Positions 1 to 8,723 are shown, numbered from the stretch's first letter. The stretch is DNA of 64,000 bases from Terriglobales bacterium (GCA_027485675.1 JAIXQP010000052.1:1-64000); one strand, 5' to 3'. Notes: generated by a model not told the origin, from the letters alone. Program-made: numbers and translations.

Positions 1-281
1 ACCCCTGCGGTGACCTCACCGAAACCGTCGTCGCCGAAGCCAACATCCTGCCGATCCCCCGCTGCTACCCCTGCGGTGATCTGACCGAAACCGTTGTCGC
101 TGAAGCCAACATCCTGCCGATCCCGCGCTGCTACCCCTGCGGTGACCTCACCGAAACCGTCGTCGCCGAAGCCAACATCCTGCCGATCCCCCGCTGCTAC
201 CCCTGCGGTGACCTGACCGAAACCGTCGTCGCCGAAACCAACATCCTCCCCATCCCCCGCTGCTACCCCTGCGGCGATCTG
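1..281 (+). repeat. 66-bp coding tandem repeat, at least 4.2 copies
   Basis: Units start at 1, 67, 133, 199 and 265 (the last is partial, to 281) with an exact period of 66 bases, that is 22 codons, and no spacers. Units 1 and 3 are identical; units 2 and 4 differ by a few bases, almost all at third codon positions. The array continues leftwards out of the window, so the copy number is unknown. Confidence 0.95.
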
Positions 282-377
282 CAGTCCTCTCCGGATGCGA
301 CGCTCGCCCCCTCCACCGAGCGGACCTTCAGCGCGATCAGCCCGGTGGCCATCCTCCGCGAACGCGCCGCTGCCTAA
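1..377 (+). CDS. C-terminus of a tandem 22-residue repeat protein (partial)
   Basis: The reading frame starting at base 3 stays open from the window edge to a TAA at 375-377; the start lies outside. The visible 124 residues contain four consecutive copies of a 22-residue unit that begins CYPCGDL and ends ILPIPR, a fifth CYPCGDL, and then a unique 31-residue tail ending in RERAAA. Each unit carries a CxxC pair. Differences between units are nearly all synonymous (GAC/GAT, CTC/CTG, GTC/GTT, GCC/GCT, CCC/CCG); the one replacement is Ala to Thr in unit 4. This shows that the protein sequence is what is kept constant. I do not recognise the family. A structural Cys-rich repeat protein, a metal-binding protein or a multi-core precursor peptide are all possible. 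A strong terminator follows directly, so the gene ends its transcript. Confidence 0.75.
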   Translation, partial: PCGDLTETVVAEANILPIPRCYPCGDLTETVVAEANILPIPRCYPCGDLTETVVAEANILPIPRCYPCGDLTETVVAETNILPIPRCYPCGDLQSSPDATLAPSTERTFSAISPVAILRERAAA

Positions 378-392
378 TTTAGAACCCAGTTT

Positions 393-434
393 GATCCGGT
401 GGGGCGGCCAGTTCGGCGCCCCACCGGATCTTTT
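393..434 (+). terminator. Rho-independent terminator after the repeat protein
   Basis: A perfect 14-bp inverted repeat (393-406 with 417-430) encloses a 10-base loop and is followed by TTTT at 431-434. It lies 15 bases after the stop codon of the repeat protein and separates it from the next gene. Confidence 0.85.
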
Positions 435-533
435 GGCAGGCATGCGGAACGAGATCGCGGTCACTTCCAATTCCCCTTAGTTCCGCGGTGGTAGTAATGG
501 TACACTCCCAACAGGTCCATTTCCCGGGTTTGC

Positions 534-1313
534 ATGCCTGCTTATCTTCAGCTTGATTTATGGCTTAGCTTGGGGACCAGCGTCGGCGCCGCGCTTCTGG
601 CCGCGCTGCTCTGGCGTCGGGGGCTCGCCTCCGCTTATAAAGGGTTTGTCGCCTACCTGATCGCAGAGTTTGTCTGTGGCATGACACTGGGCGGCGGGGG
701 CTTGTTTCTCACGCAAACCCGTCAAGCGCGTTTGTTCATTCTGATGCAGCCGCTACTCTGGTGTTTCTACGTCGTCATGGTTGGCGAGATCCATGCCAAA
801 TCGTTGTCGCAGTATCGGGGAATCGCCCGGGTCGGCCAGCAGGTGCTTGTCTACGGATTGATCGGTTCGATCGTGTTGTCCATCGCGACCGTCCAACCCG
901 ATCTGCAGGCCAACAACCACGATGGCGCCGTGCCGATCCTCTACATCACCGCCGCTCACCGGGTGGTTACCGGCGGATTGACCCTGTTTCTGCTGCTGCT
1001 CACCATTGTGTTGAACTGGTTTCCGGTGCGCACCTCGCGGAATACGCTGGTCCATACCACCTTGGCCTTTTTCTTCTTTCTGCTGATGACGGTGGCCCAT
1101 CTGTACCGGAATCTGACGGGAAAAGAAGCGACCGACCAGGTCAATCACGGCGTAATGGCGTTGGGATCCCTTTGTCTGGTGGCCTGGGCCGCCTTGCTGC
1201 GTCCCGCCGGTGAGACGGCGCAGACGGAACATGCGGTCGCGCCGGCGGACGGTAACTGGATTTTCGAGCAATTGGAAGCGCTCAACCGGGCACTTTTACG
1301 GGTCGTAAAGTAA
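534..1313 (+). CDS. Unknown polytopic membrane protein, about 7 TM
   Basis: A 259-residue protein with roughly seven hydrophobic helices, near residues 8-28, 36-58, 69-86, 101-120, 137-160, 172-190 and 206-222. The C-terminal tail of about 35 residues is polar and probably cytoplasmic. There is no enzyme or transporter motif I can name. The next gene (1491) also encodes a membrane-anchored protein of unknown function, but 177 bases separate the two, so co-transcription is uncertain. The ATG at 534 is the first in frame; the upstream 50 bases have no clear Shine-Dalgarno. The hydrophobic pattern and consistent codon use make the gene itself very likely real. Confidence 0.75.
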   Translation: MPAYLQLDLWLSLGTSVGAALLAALLWRRGLASAYKGFVAYLIAEFVCGMTLGGGGLFLTQTRQARLFILMQPLLWCFYVVMVGEIHAKSLSQYRGIARVGQQVLVYGLIGSIVLSIATVQPDLQANNHDGAVPILYITAAHRVVTGGLTLFLLLLTIVLNWFPVRTSRNTLVHTTLAFFFFLLMTVAHLYRNLTGKEATDQVNHGVMALGSLCLVAWAALLRPAGETAQTEHAVAPADGNWIFEQLEALNRALLRVVK

Positions 1314-1490
1314 GCGGGAATTTTCTTGAGATTTTTCGAAAAACCGCCGTTGCTTTCCCCCGCGCTTGGCTTTACACTTGCTAGAAAGTAGAAAGTGCCT
1401 GAACGGGAGTGTTCCAACTCAGGACGGTATCGCATTCGACGACCTCGTTCGTGGAATGTCCCGTCGACCGAGGCGTGAGGTGATCCGTCT

Positions 1491-2030
1491 ATGTCGTTTT
1501 TTCCGATTGTGATTGGTGTCGTTGGGACTGTCGTCTTCGTTGCGTTGCTGTATCGCTTGTACGTGCGCTCGGAACAGGTCTCCCGAGCGGCCGAGGGATT
1601 TGATCCCGAATGGTTCGAGGGCTTCTCGGCTTTTCGCTATCTGCCCATGCGCCGGCTCTTGAGCGGTACCGATGAAGCGTTCCTCCAGCGCCAGAAGTTG
1701 GGGGCTCAAGACTCCCTCCGGGCCTTCCGCGCTGAGCGTCGCGAACTGTTTCGCATGTACTTGCAGGACTTACAGGCCGACTTCAACCGTTTGAGTCTCG
1801 GCGCCAAGCAGGCCATCCTCAACGCGACCGAGGACCAGTCGGATCACGTCGAGACCTTGTTGCGCCTGGAATGGCAGTTCCGGAAATCCGTGTGGCAGGC
1901 GCATGGCCTGCTCGCCCTGCATGCGTGCGGCTGGACCCCGTCGGATGTTTCCGGCCTCATTGATGTCCTGCAGCACTTCGAGTTCAGCCTCCGCGAAACC
2001 TACTTAGCGCAGCAGCAGCGGATTTCTTAG
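1491..2030 (+). CDS. Unknown protein with an N-terminal membrane anchor
   Basis: A 179-residue protein. Residues 3-23 form a single hydrophobic helix followed by Arg, consistent with a type II anchor or uncleaved signal. The remainder is charged and predicted mostly helical, with no recognisable catalytic motif. I do not recognise the family. The ATG at 1491 follows a GAGG-containing stretch (1478-1481), which supports this start. It sits between the polytopic protein at 534 and the TPR protein at 2068, both also envelope-type proteins. Confidence 0.7.
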   Translation: MSFFPIVIGVVGTVVFVALLYRLYVRSEQVSRAAEGFDPEWFEGFSAFRYLPMRRLLSGTDEAFLQRQKLGAQDSLRAFRAERRELFRMYLQDLQADFNRLSLGAKQAILNATEDQSDHVETLLRLEWQFRKSVWQAHGLLALHACGWTPSDVSGLIDVLQHFEFSLRETYLAQQQRIS

Positions 2031-2057
2031 CCGCGCTCCCGGGTTTTGGAGGCATAC

Positions 2058-2063
2058 TATAGT
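2058..2063 (+). promoter_or_regulatory. -10-like hexamer 4 bases from the start codon
   Basis: TATAGT ends four bases before the ATG at 2068, and there is no Shine-Dalgarno in between. If it is used, transcription would begin at or within the first codon, giving a leaderless mRNA. No convincing -35 is visible, so this is a weak call on its own; its interest is that the same arrangement recurs elsewhere in the window. Confidence 0.35.
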
Positions 2064-2067
2064 TTCT

Positions 2068-3693
2068 ATGCGTGCCTCCACCCTCGCCGTACTTCTCTTC
2101 GCCGGTTCCCTCCACGCGCAGACCGCGGCCCCGAGCCATTGCGTGGTTCCGTCCAACGGGGCCCCGTCCCTGCCGGCCCGGCTGTTGCCGGGACAGGGTG
2201 ACTCGCCCCTTCTGATCACCACCCGTAGTCCGGAAGCCCAGAAGTTCTTTAACCAAGGCGTGGCGCAGATGCACTCCTTCTGGGCTCGCGAAGCCGAGCG
2301 CAGTTTCCTGCAGGCCGCGGCTCTCGATCCCGCCGCGCCCATGCCCTGGTGGGGCGTCGCCATGGTAGCCGCCGGCGACTATCGCCCCCATTTTCAACTG
2401 GTTCGCGACAAAAATGCGGCTCCCAAGGGGATCACCCCGCCGCTGCAGCGCGCTATCGACGCGGCCCGCAAGGCCAAGGAATTGGCCGCCAACGCCTCCG
2501 AACGGGAGCGAGCCTACATCGATTCCATCGCCGCGCGCCGTCAGTTTCCCCTCGACGACGCGGCCGGCGACGCCGCCTACATCGCCGGCCTCCGCGCCGT
2601 CATCGCCAAGTTCCCCGACGAAGTGGAGGCGCCCACCTACCTGGCCCTTCATTTAATGGATGGCTTCCTCACCCCGAACCGCCAGCCGCGTCCGGGCACG
2701 ATGGAAGCCGTCCAGATCCTGAAAGATCTCGCGCTGCGAGCGCCGAATCATCCCGGCGTCCATCATTATGTAATTCACGGCTGGGAGGGCTCCTCGTTTG
2801 CGAAAGACGCTTGGGCTAGCTGCGAGCGCTACACCGCTTTGGTGCCGGAGATTCCGCACGCGCTGCACATGCCGGGTCACATCTATTCGCAGACCGGCAA
2901 GTTGAAAGAGGCCGCCGCCAGCTTCGTCGCCGCCGGCAATCTGGAGCGCGCCTACATGAAGGCCGATCCCGGCTACGGCAATCTCCACCACGGCCACAAC
3001 ATTCATTACCTGGCCGTTGTGCAGGCCGCGGCCGGAAACTATGACGACGCCCTGGCCGCCGCGCGCGAACTCCTCGCGCTGAAGGAGTCGGAAGCCGAAG
3101 CCAAACAGTTGGACAACTCCCGCACCGCCTACCGCCAAGGTTGGTTCGCCCTCATGCGGACGCTCGTGTGGGCCGAGCGGTGGGATGCCGTCCTTGATCC
3201 GTCGGTGTTTCCCGTCGTCGCGAAACCCCGCGAACAGGCCTGGACCCATTGGGCCCGGGGCCTCGCCTACGCGGCCAAGGGCGATGTCGACAAAGCCCGG
3301 CTCGAAGCCAGCGGGATGCGCGCCGCCCTACTCGACTTCGAAACGCGGAATAAAGCGAAGTATCCCCGCGAACTCGGAGTCGCCGAACAGGAGTTGCACG
3401 GGCAAATCACCCTGGCCTCGGGCAAAGTCTCGCGTGGCTTGAAGATCCTCTCCGAAGTCTCGCTGGCCGAGCGCTCATTGCGGTACAACGAGCCGCCCTT
3501 TTATCCTCGCCCCGTGGCCGCCGCCTGGGCCGATGCCGCCGCCAAGGCCGGCAAGCGGAAGGAGGCCGAAAAGGCGTACCGCATTGCCCTCGAAGAGTTT
3601 CCCGCCCTGGACCGCGCCGAGCGTGGCCTCCGCCAACTGCTCAGCCAAGGCGGCAAACGCGGCCCGAAGCTCGCCGATGGCGGACTCGAATAG
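2068..3693 (+). CDS. Secreted TPR-repeat protein
   Basis: A 541-residue protein with a Sec signal peptide (residues 1-19, ending HAQT). The mature part is alpha-helical with TPR-like repeats: near residues 65-100 (the segment FFNQGVAQMHSFWAREAERS resembles a TPR start), around 215-330 (including HMPGHIYSQTGKLKEAAASF), and at the C-terminus (AKAGKRKEAEKAYRIALEEF). It probably acts outside the cytoplasmic membrane as a protein-interaction scaffold; a specific partner cannot be inferred. Its 3' end overlaps the start of the flavoprotein gene by 17 bases, so the two are likely translated from one message. Confidence 0.8.
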   Translation: MRASTLAVLLFAGSLHAQTAAPSHCVVPSNGAPSLPARLLPGQGDSPLLITTRSPEAQKFFNQGVAQMHSFWAREAERSFLQAAALDPAAPMPWWGVAMVAAGDYRPHFQLVRDKNAAPKGITPPLQRAIDAARKAKELAANASERERAYIDSIAARRQFPLDDAAGDAAYIAGLRAVIAKFPDEVEAPTYLALHLMDGFLTPNRQPRPGTMEAVQILKDLALRAPNHPGVHHYVIHGWEGSSFAKDAWASCERYTALVPEIPHALHMPGHIYSQTGKLKEAAASFVAAGNLERAYMKADPGYGNLHHGHNIHYLAVVQAAAGNYDDALAAARELLALKESEAEAKQLDNSRTAYRQGWFALMRTLVWAERWDAVLDPSVFPVVAKPREQAWTHWARGLAYAAKGDVDKARLEASGMRAALLDFETRNKAKYPRELGVAEQELHGQITLASGKVSRGLKILSEVSLAERSLRYNEPPFYPRPVAAAWADAAAKAGKRKEAEKAYRIALEEFPALDRAERGLRQLLSQGGKRGPKLADGGLE

Positions 3694-4648
3694 CGTTTCG
3701 ATCCTGGGTGGCGGCCTGGCCGGCTGTGCAGCCGGGCTGTCCGCGCTCGCCCGCGAGCGTGGCGCCACGATCTACGATCCCTCCCGCGCCGCCCGCCACC
3801 GGGTATGCGGAGAGTTTTTAAGCCCGGAGGTGCGGGACTCCCTCGACCAACTCGGCGTCTGGCCCCTCGCCGAGGCGTGCCGCCCGGCCCTGATGTACTC
3901 CATGCGGGTCCACTTCGGCCGCCGGGTCTGCGCGGACCGTCTGCCGGAACCGGCCATCGGGCTCAGCCGGCTCCGCCTGGACCACCTGCTCCGGGAAGCC
4001 GCTGCCGCCCGCGGCGCCCGGTTCGTCGCCGAACGGCAGGCCCCGGCTTCCGGATGCGTGCTGGCCACCGGCCGGCAGTCCTGCGCCGCACCCGGAGACC
4101 GCATCTTCGGGTTCAAGGCCCACTTTTCCGGTCCCCCCGGCGACGCCGTGGAGCTCTACTTCGGCGACCGCTTCTACGTCGGGGTCAACCCCGTGGAGGA
4201 TGGGGTTACCAATGTCTGCGGGCTGGCCCCGGAATCGCTCCTCCGCGGCCTCGATTTCTCCTACGATCAGTTGCTCGAACTCAGCCCCGCCCTTCGCGAG
4301 CGCACCCGGCCCCTCACCCGGACCATGAACTGGCTCTCCACCGGACCGCTCGTCTATGGCCGGCGCACCCAACCCGAGGATGTCTACCCGGCCGGCGATG
4401 CCTTCTCCTTCATCGACCCCTTCACCGGCGCCGGCATGCTCAACGCGTTGGAAACAGGGCGGATGGCCGGCGCGGCGGCGGCCTCGGGCCAATCGCCGGA
4501 GGCCTACCGGCGGGCCGTGCTGCGCCGGCTGCAGCGCCCGCTCTTCGCCGCCGGGGTGTTCCGGGCCTCCATCGCGGCGGGCGTGGGTCCTCTGCTCGCT
4601 CCCTGGATCCCCGGCCGCTGGCTCTTCGCGCTCACCCGGCCCGCCTGA
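3677..4648 (+). CDS. FAD-dependent oxidoreductase, geranylgeranyl-reductase-like
   Basis: 323 residues from the ATG at 3677. The N-terminus has a dinucleotide-binding beta-alpha-beta fold with the Gly-rich motif GGGLAGCAAGLSAL (residues 9-22). A C-terminal motif, AGDAFSFIDPFTGAGMLNAL, matches the second FAD contact (GDAAxxxDPxxGxG) of flavin hydroxylases and geranylgeranyl reductases. The protein is short for that family (usually 370-420). A longer frame from 3533 exists, but those extra 48 residues overlap the TPR gene and are compositionally unlike a protein, so 3677 is preferred. The likely role is reduction or hydroxylation of a lipid, polyketide or quinone-type substrate; the substrate is unknown. 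Confidence 0.75.
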   Translation: MADSNSVSILGGGLAGCAAGLSALARERGATIYDPSRAARHRVCGEFLSPEVRDSLDQLGVWPLAEACRPALMYSMRVHFGRRVCADRLPEPAIGLSRLRLDHLLREAAAARGARFVAERQAPASGCVLATGRQSCAAPGDRIFGFKAHFSGPPGDAVELYFGDRFYVGVNPVEDGVTNVCGLAPESLLRGLDFSYDQLLELSPALRERTRPLTRTMNWLSTGPLVYGRRTQPEDVYPAGDAFSFIDPFTGAGMLNALETGRMAGAAAASGQSPEAYRRAVLRRLQRPLFAAGVFRASIAAGVGPLLAPWIPGRWLFALTRPA

Positions 4649-4653
4649 AACGG

Positions 4654-4691
4654 AAAAACCGGTGAGTACTCGGAGGAAGATACTCACCGGT
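4654..4691 (-). terminator. Terminator of the purC-to-Nramp operon
   Basis: A perfect 11-bp inverted repeat (4658-4668 with 4681-4691) has a 12-base loop. Read on the minus strand, the hairpin is followed by five Ts (AAAAA at 4654-4658 on plus). It lies about 90 bases beyond the stop of the transporter gene. In the plus direction no T run follows, so it is oriented for the minus operon, although it may also block the convergent flavoprotein transcript. Confidence 0.7.
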
Positions 4692-4779
4692 TGGGTCAGG
4701 CACCAGGCCGTTTCGGGGACGGTTGCGGCCGACCAAATTACGAAGAGAGGGGTATCCCCCAAACTCGTCTAGCAGTATA

Positions 4780-6159
4780 TTAACCCCAAACCAATCGGAT
4801 TGTATAGTACCCCATCATAAAGATTGTGAAGGCGCACGCGGTCCAGAGGGTGATCGTAAACGGCACGCCGGTCTTCACCTCCGGCGGCATGTGTTTGTAA
4901 CGCAGGTAAAGCACGGAAATGGCGATCACCGGCAGCATCATCGCCTGGGCCACCCCCCCAATGCGCACCATCTGCGTCGGATTCACCTTCAGAAAGTACA
5001 GCGCTACCGGAATGAAGAGCAGGGCGCAGACGAACCGGTTCCGCCACTTCACCCGCGCTGCGTAATCCCCCCGGTCGAACAATCCCAGCAGACACGCCAT
5101 GTCCGAATACACGCGGCTATTGGCCGCAGTGGCCGCGAAAATCGTGCCGTAGAGCGTGGCGCACGCGCCGACGTAGAACACCCACAGCGCCCAGGAACCC
5201 AGCGTCTCGGTGTACATTTTCGACAGCACGGCGATCATCTCGCTACCCTCCGGCCGCAAACCCTGGCTGTGGAGCACCCCGGCGCCCAGCAGGTAGAACG
5301 CCAGCGTCGCAATCGTATACACGACCATCGAAGCCACAATGTCGGTATTCATCACCTTCACCCAGCCCAGCGCGCGCGACTTCCACGCTGGCGAGGTGTC
5401 CCGAATGCCCGTGTACCGCGCATAGCCCTTCTCCACGCACCAGTACGGATACATGAACAGCTCTGCCGCCCCAACTCCGGTAATGCCGAACACCGCCACC
5501 GCCGTCGCCAAACCTTGGCCCGGCAGCTTGAAACTGAACCCTTCCATCACCATCTGCACCGAAAAATACTCCGGCTTACTCACCAGCACCATGGCGCAAA
5601 GCAGCGTGATCATGGTAAACAGGCCGACCTTGAACGTCGCCAGATGCTCCACCCGTTCATAACCCCCGCCCAGCAACAGCCACAGCGACAAGCCCAGTAG
5701 ACCGATCACCCACATCGTAATCGTTACCCCGGGAACCAGCGTGTTCAGCACCTGCGCCACCCCGGCGAACATCGCTCCAATCTGGAACATCGTCACCAGC
5801 ACCATGAACGCCCACATCCAAACGACCCAGCTCACCCCCAGCCGCGGCCCGGGAATCATGTTGAACGAACCGAGCCCGGTCTTCCCGGTGGCGATCGTAA
5901 ACCGTCCCATCTCCGATTGAATCGCCGGCTTCAGCACGCAACTGATGATGATGATCCAGAGGGCGATGTAGCCCACCTCCGCCCCCAGCGCCGTGGTCGC
6001 GATCAGTTCGCCCGATCCTACAATCGAAGCCGCCAGAATCATCCCCGGGCCGATGCGCCGGAGAATCTGCCAGAATGACCGGGGCGGCTCGGCGACATCC
6101 TCATCGTGGTATGCGTAGGGATCTTTCAAGGGTTGTTTAGACATTGCAGGCGAAGCCAT
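4780..6159 (-). CDS. Nramp-superfamily transporter with altered metal site
   Basis: 459 residues, with about 11 hydrophobic helices after a polar N-terminus. The segment GPGMILAASIVGSGELIAT (first TM) and its neighbours align with Nramp/MntH transporters. However, the canonical TM1 metal motif DPGN is replaced by GSGE, and the TM6 MPH motif by MYPY (segment AAELFMYPYWCVEKG). In Nramp proteins these residues bind Mn2+/Fe2+, so a different ion or another substrate is likely (inference). The chosen ATG at 6159 lies 5 bases after the FAD oxidoreductase stop; an in-frame ATG at 6144 is the alternative. A longer upstream extension would overlap the neighbour. It is the last gene of the operon. Confidence 0.85.
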   Translation of the reverse strand: MASPAMSKQPLKDPYAYHDEDVAEPPRSFWQILRRIGPGMILAASIVGSGELIATTALGAEVGYIALWIIIISCVLKPAIQSEMGRFTIATGKTGLGSFNMIPGPRLGVSWVVWMWAFMVLVTMFQIGAMFAGVAQVLNTLVPGVTITMWVIGLLGLSLWLLLGGGYERVEHLATFKVGLFTMITLLCAMVLVSKPEYFSVQMVMEGFSFKLPGQGLATAVAVFGITGVGAAELFMYPYWCVEKGYARYTGIRDTSPAWKSRALGWVKVMNTDIVASMVVYTIATLAFYLLGAGVLHSQGLRPEGSEMIAVLSKMYTETLGSWALWVFYVGACATLYGTIFAATAANSRVYSDMACLLGLFDRGDYAARVKWRNRFVCALLFIPVALYFLKVNPTQMVRIGGVAQAMMLPVIAISVLYLRYKHMPPEVKTGVPFTITLWTACAFTIFMMGYYTIRLVWG

Positions 6160-6164
6160 CTGGG

Positions 6165-8066
6165 TTACTGTATTGCATTTGCCAGGTATTGCGCTAGTTC
6201 CCCGCGGGTTACCGGACCCGTCTTGGCCGGCAGGGCAGGGAAGAGCCGGGGAAAGCGGTTTAGCCGCCAGTCGGTCCACAGCATGGGCAGGTCGGCATGG
6301 AACCAGTTCCGGTGATCCACGGCCATCCAGCCCTGCTCGACGGCCATCGTGATCGCCGCCGGCCGCTCGGCCGGAACGGCGAATAGCGACGCCAGAATCT
6401 GCGCCGCCTCGCCGCGCGAAACCGGGGCGTCCGGCGAGGCATGGAGATCGTGGGAGTTCACCGGGTACAATCCCCGCTGGGCCGTCAATTGGATCGCCGC
6501 GAACTGCGGATGCGACGGCGCCAGATCGTCAAACCAGAACACCGGAATCCCCGCGCGGGTCAGCTCCCGGTCGAGCGCCTGGCCGGGGGTGAGCGTCGCC
6601 AGAATCGCCGCCGCCTCGCCGACGTTCCATTCAATCGGGTGCAGGCGGTAGGCGCCGTTGGTCAGATGCGTCACGCCAATGTTCTTGCCGGCCGGCAGAA
6701 AGTTTTCAATCGGGTCCTTCGGCAGCAGCGATCCGGCCGGGATCTGAAACGGTCGCGGCATCATCATCCGGCCCTTCTCGTTGGCGCCGCACGGGTGAAT
6801 GTCCACCATGTAGAATCCCGTGCCGGCCGAGGCAGGGAAGTGACGCGCCCGCAGCCCGGGCTGAAACTCGGCGACGATGTCCTGCTCCCGCACCGTCTCC
6901 CGCGCCACAATCCGGCGGCTCTCCCGGATGTACGGGTACATCGATAACCCATCGGCGCTGCCCATCTGTTCGGGCAAAAACTTCAACTCCGGATGGCCCA
7001 GATCATGCTGCAGCCACGCGAGAAAGGCGTAGGAGGTGCGCTTGGCCTGCTGCAGAATCCGCGCCATCTCCGCCGGCGTCCGGTCGAGAATCGACTCTTC
7101 ATGGTAGTCCTGCCGCGGCCAGTTCATCAGCGCCACGTTGGGGTTTTTCACCCGCCGCCACGAGAAAAACGGACGCGGCGACATGTTATTCGGCACCGGG
7201 GCATCGTCCCCGTACATGCTATAGAGCACTTCGCCGCGCCAGCCGTACTCGGCCGGGTAGTTCATCCGCAGGCTGAAGTTCTGCCGCTTCACAATCGCCT
7301 CGTGCTCGGGCAGCTTCGGCCGCGCATGCTTCTCGCCCGGCCGCGACTCAATCACGAACGGATAGGTGAAGCTCTGCACGCAAGCCGGGTTCGGCTTCTC
7401 CGCCGCGTGCGGTTCGCCCGTCTCGCTCCGCGCCTCCGAACCCACGACGTAGGGCACTTTGGCGAGCGGCAGCAGATCGCCCAACTCGGTCGCATCCAGC
7501 ACCCAGCCGGGCGTAATCCGCACAAACTCTTTCGTGTCCAGATTCACCGCCAGCGCCGCCGTAATCCGGTTGCCCACCCGCGTCAGCTCCACCACTTTCG
7601 TCCGCCGCAGCAGCGTGATGTTACTCCGCGCGGCCAGTAACTCATCCAGAATCTTCACCGCCACCCGCGGCTCAAAACACAGCGAAGAGACGTAGCAGCC
7701 GCCCGGATTCGCCGTGCCGCCGTAAGCTCCGCGGATCTTCTGCCGGAACTGCAAGTAAGTCAGCGGAGCCCCGGTTATCTCAATGAACTTATGCTCGTCG
7801 AGCGCCGAAACCCCTCCCGCCGTGGCCTGCCCGCCCACCCAGGAGGACTCCTCCGTTAAACACACGCTGCGCCCCCGGTCGGCGGCCCGCATCGCCGCGG
7901 CCACGCCGCCCATCCCGGCCCCGGCCACCAGCACGTCGCACGCCGCGGCCCGCGGCCGCTCCGGCGCCTCCAGCCGCAGCACCGCCACCTGCGGGTCTCC
8001 CTCGACGGGAACCTTCTCCACGTCCACTATCGTGAATATCGTCGCGGCCAGAATCAGTATAGACAC
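6165..8066 (-). CDS. FAD-dependent oxidoreductase (FAD_oxidored family), probably exported
   Basis: 633 residues. A hydrophobic N-terminal segment precedes the FAD-binding motif VAGAGMGGVAAAMRAAD (about residues 46-62) and then SWVGGQATAGGVSA, characteristic of the FAD-dependent oxidoreductases often annotated PF12831. The C-terminal region contains an SLH-like or helical appendage (about 560-633) with repeated Trp. Four bases separate it from gph, so it is in the purC operon. The electron acceptor and substrate are unknown; large proteins of this family in Acidobacteria and Planctomycetes are often near sugar-degradation genes, but that context is absent here. Confidence 0.75.
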   Translation of the reverse strand: MSILILAATIFTIVDVEKVPVEGDPQVAVLRLEAPERPRAAACDVLVAGAGMGGVAAAMRAADRGRSVCLTEESSWVGGQATAGGVSALDEHKFIEITGAPLTYLQFRQKIRGAYGGTANPGGCYVSSLCFEPRVAVKILDELLAARSNITLLRRTKVVELTRVGNRITAALAVNLDTKEFVRITPGWVLDATELGDLLPLAKVPYVVGSEARSETGEPHAAEKPNPACVQSFTYPFVIESRPGEKHARPKLPEHEAIVKRQNFSLRMNYPAEYGWRGEVLYSMYGDDAPVPNNMSPRPFFSWRRVKNPNVALMNWPRQDYHEESILDRTPAEMARILQQAKRTSYAFLAWLQHDLGHPELKFLPEQMGSADGLSMYPYIRESRRIVARETVREQDIVAEFQPGLRARHFPASAGTGFYMVDIHPCGANEKGRMMMPRPFQIPAGSLLPKDPIENFLPAGKNIGVTHLTNGAYRLHPIEWNVGEAAAILATLTPGQALDRELTRAGIPVFWFDDLAPSHPQFAAIQLTAQRGLYPVNSHDLHASPDAPVSRGEAAQILASLFAVPAERPAAITMAVEQGWMAVDHRNWFHADLPMLWTDWRLNRFPRLFPALPAKTGPVTRGELAQYLANAIQ

Positions 8067-8069
8067 AGC

Positions 8070-8717
8070 CTACGATTCTATCCTCTCCACTAACTGGCTC
8101 ATGTGGTCGATCAGAAAGTCCGGCGGCTCGGCCGCGAACGTCTCCGGCTGGAAGCCCCAGGCGCAGCCGCAGGCTTGCACCCCGGCGTTCCGCGCCGTCC
8201 GGATGTCCACCGACGAATCGCCCACCATGATGGTCTTCGCCTTGCTGATGCCGGTCTCTTCGAGCAGCGTCAGTATCCCCACCGGATCCGGCTTCTTCTT
8301 CGGCTCAAAACTATTCCCGCCGTAGATCCGGATGAAGTGCCGCCCCAGTCCCAACCGGTCCATCATGCGTTCGGAGAATTTCACCGGCTTATTCGTCAGC
8401 ACCGCCAGCGTATGGCCCCGCGTCTTCAGCCGGTCCAGCGCTTCGCGCACCCCGTCATAGAGCACGGTCTTGTCGAGCATGTGCTCGCCGTAGTACCGGA
8501 TGAAGAAGGTGTGCGCCCGCTCCACGTCCGCCTCCGGCGCCGTCTCTCCCAAGGCGCTCCGCACCAGCGCCAGCGCGCCCCGGCCCACATACTTGGCCAC
8601 CAGTTCGCCCGGCAGCGGCGCCAGGTTCATGTAGCCGCGCGTCGCGTTCACCGCGTCGATCAGATCCTGCTTCGAATCCACCAGCGTGCCGTCCAAATCA
8701 AATATCAGCAGATGCAT
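8070..8717 (-). CDS. gph: HAD-family phosphatase, phosphoglycolate phosphatase-like
   Basis: 215 residues, the usual length for Gph. HAD motif I is FDLDGTLVDS (nucleophile Asp7, acid/base Asp9), motif II is the Thr in AVLTNKP, and motif III/IV is KKPDPVGIL followed by MVGDSSVDI. The helical cap between motifs I and II fits subclass I phosphatases. The likely reaction is hydrolysis of 2-phosphoglycolate or another small phosphate ester. Six bases separate it from cvpA. Substrate assignment within the HAD family from sequence alone is uncertain, so the symbol is tentative. Confidence 0.8.
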   Translation of the reverse strand: MHLLIFDLDGTLVDSKQDLIDAVNATRGYMNLAPLPGELVAKYVGRGALALVRSALGETAPEADVERAHTFFIRYYGEHMLDKTVLYDGVREALDRLKTRGHTLAVLTNKPVKFSERMMDRLGLGRHFIRIYGGNSFEPKKKPDPVGILTLLEETGISKAKTIMVGDSSVDIRTARNAGVQACGCAWGFQPETFAAEPPDFLIDHMSQLVERIES

Positions 8718-8723
8718 AATCCG

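Noticed and set aside
1-281. Regular 66-base repeats resembling an array of direct repeats
   Set aside because: The units are contiguous, without spacers, and keep an open frame with synonymous differences, so they are coding repeats, not a CRISPR array.
295-480. A 61-codon frame across the end of the repeat protein and the terminator
   Set aside because: It is in a different frame from the repeat protein, is Pro/Ser-rich, and runs through the terminator hairpin.
4723-5700. A 325-codon plus-strand frame over the Nramp gene
   Set aside because: His/Arg/Gln-rich shadow of the transporter; it has no motif.
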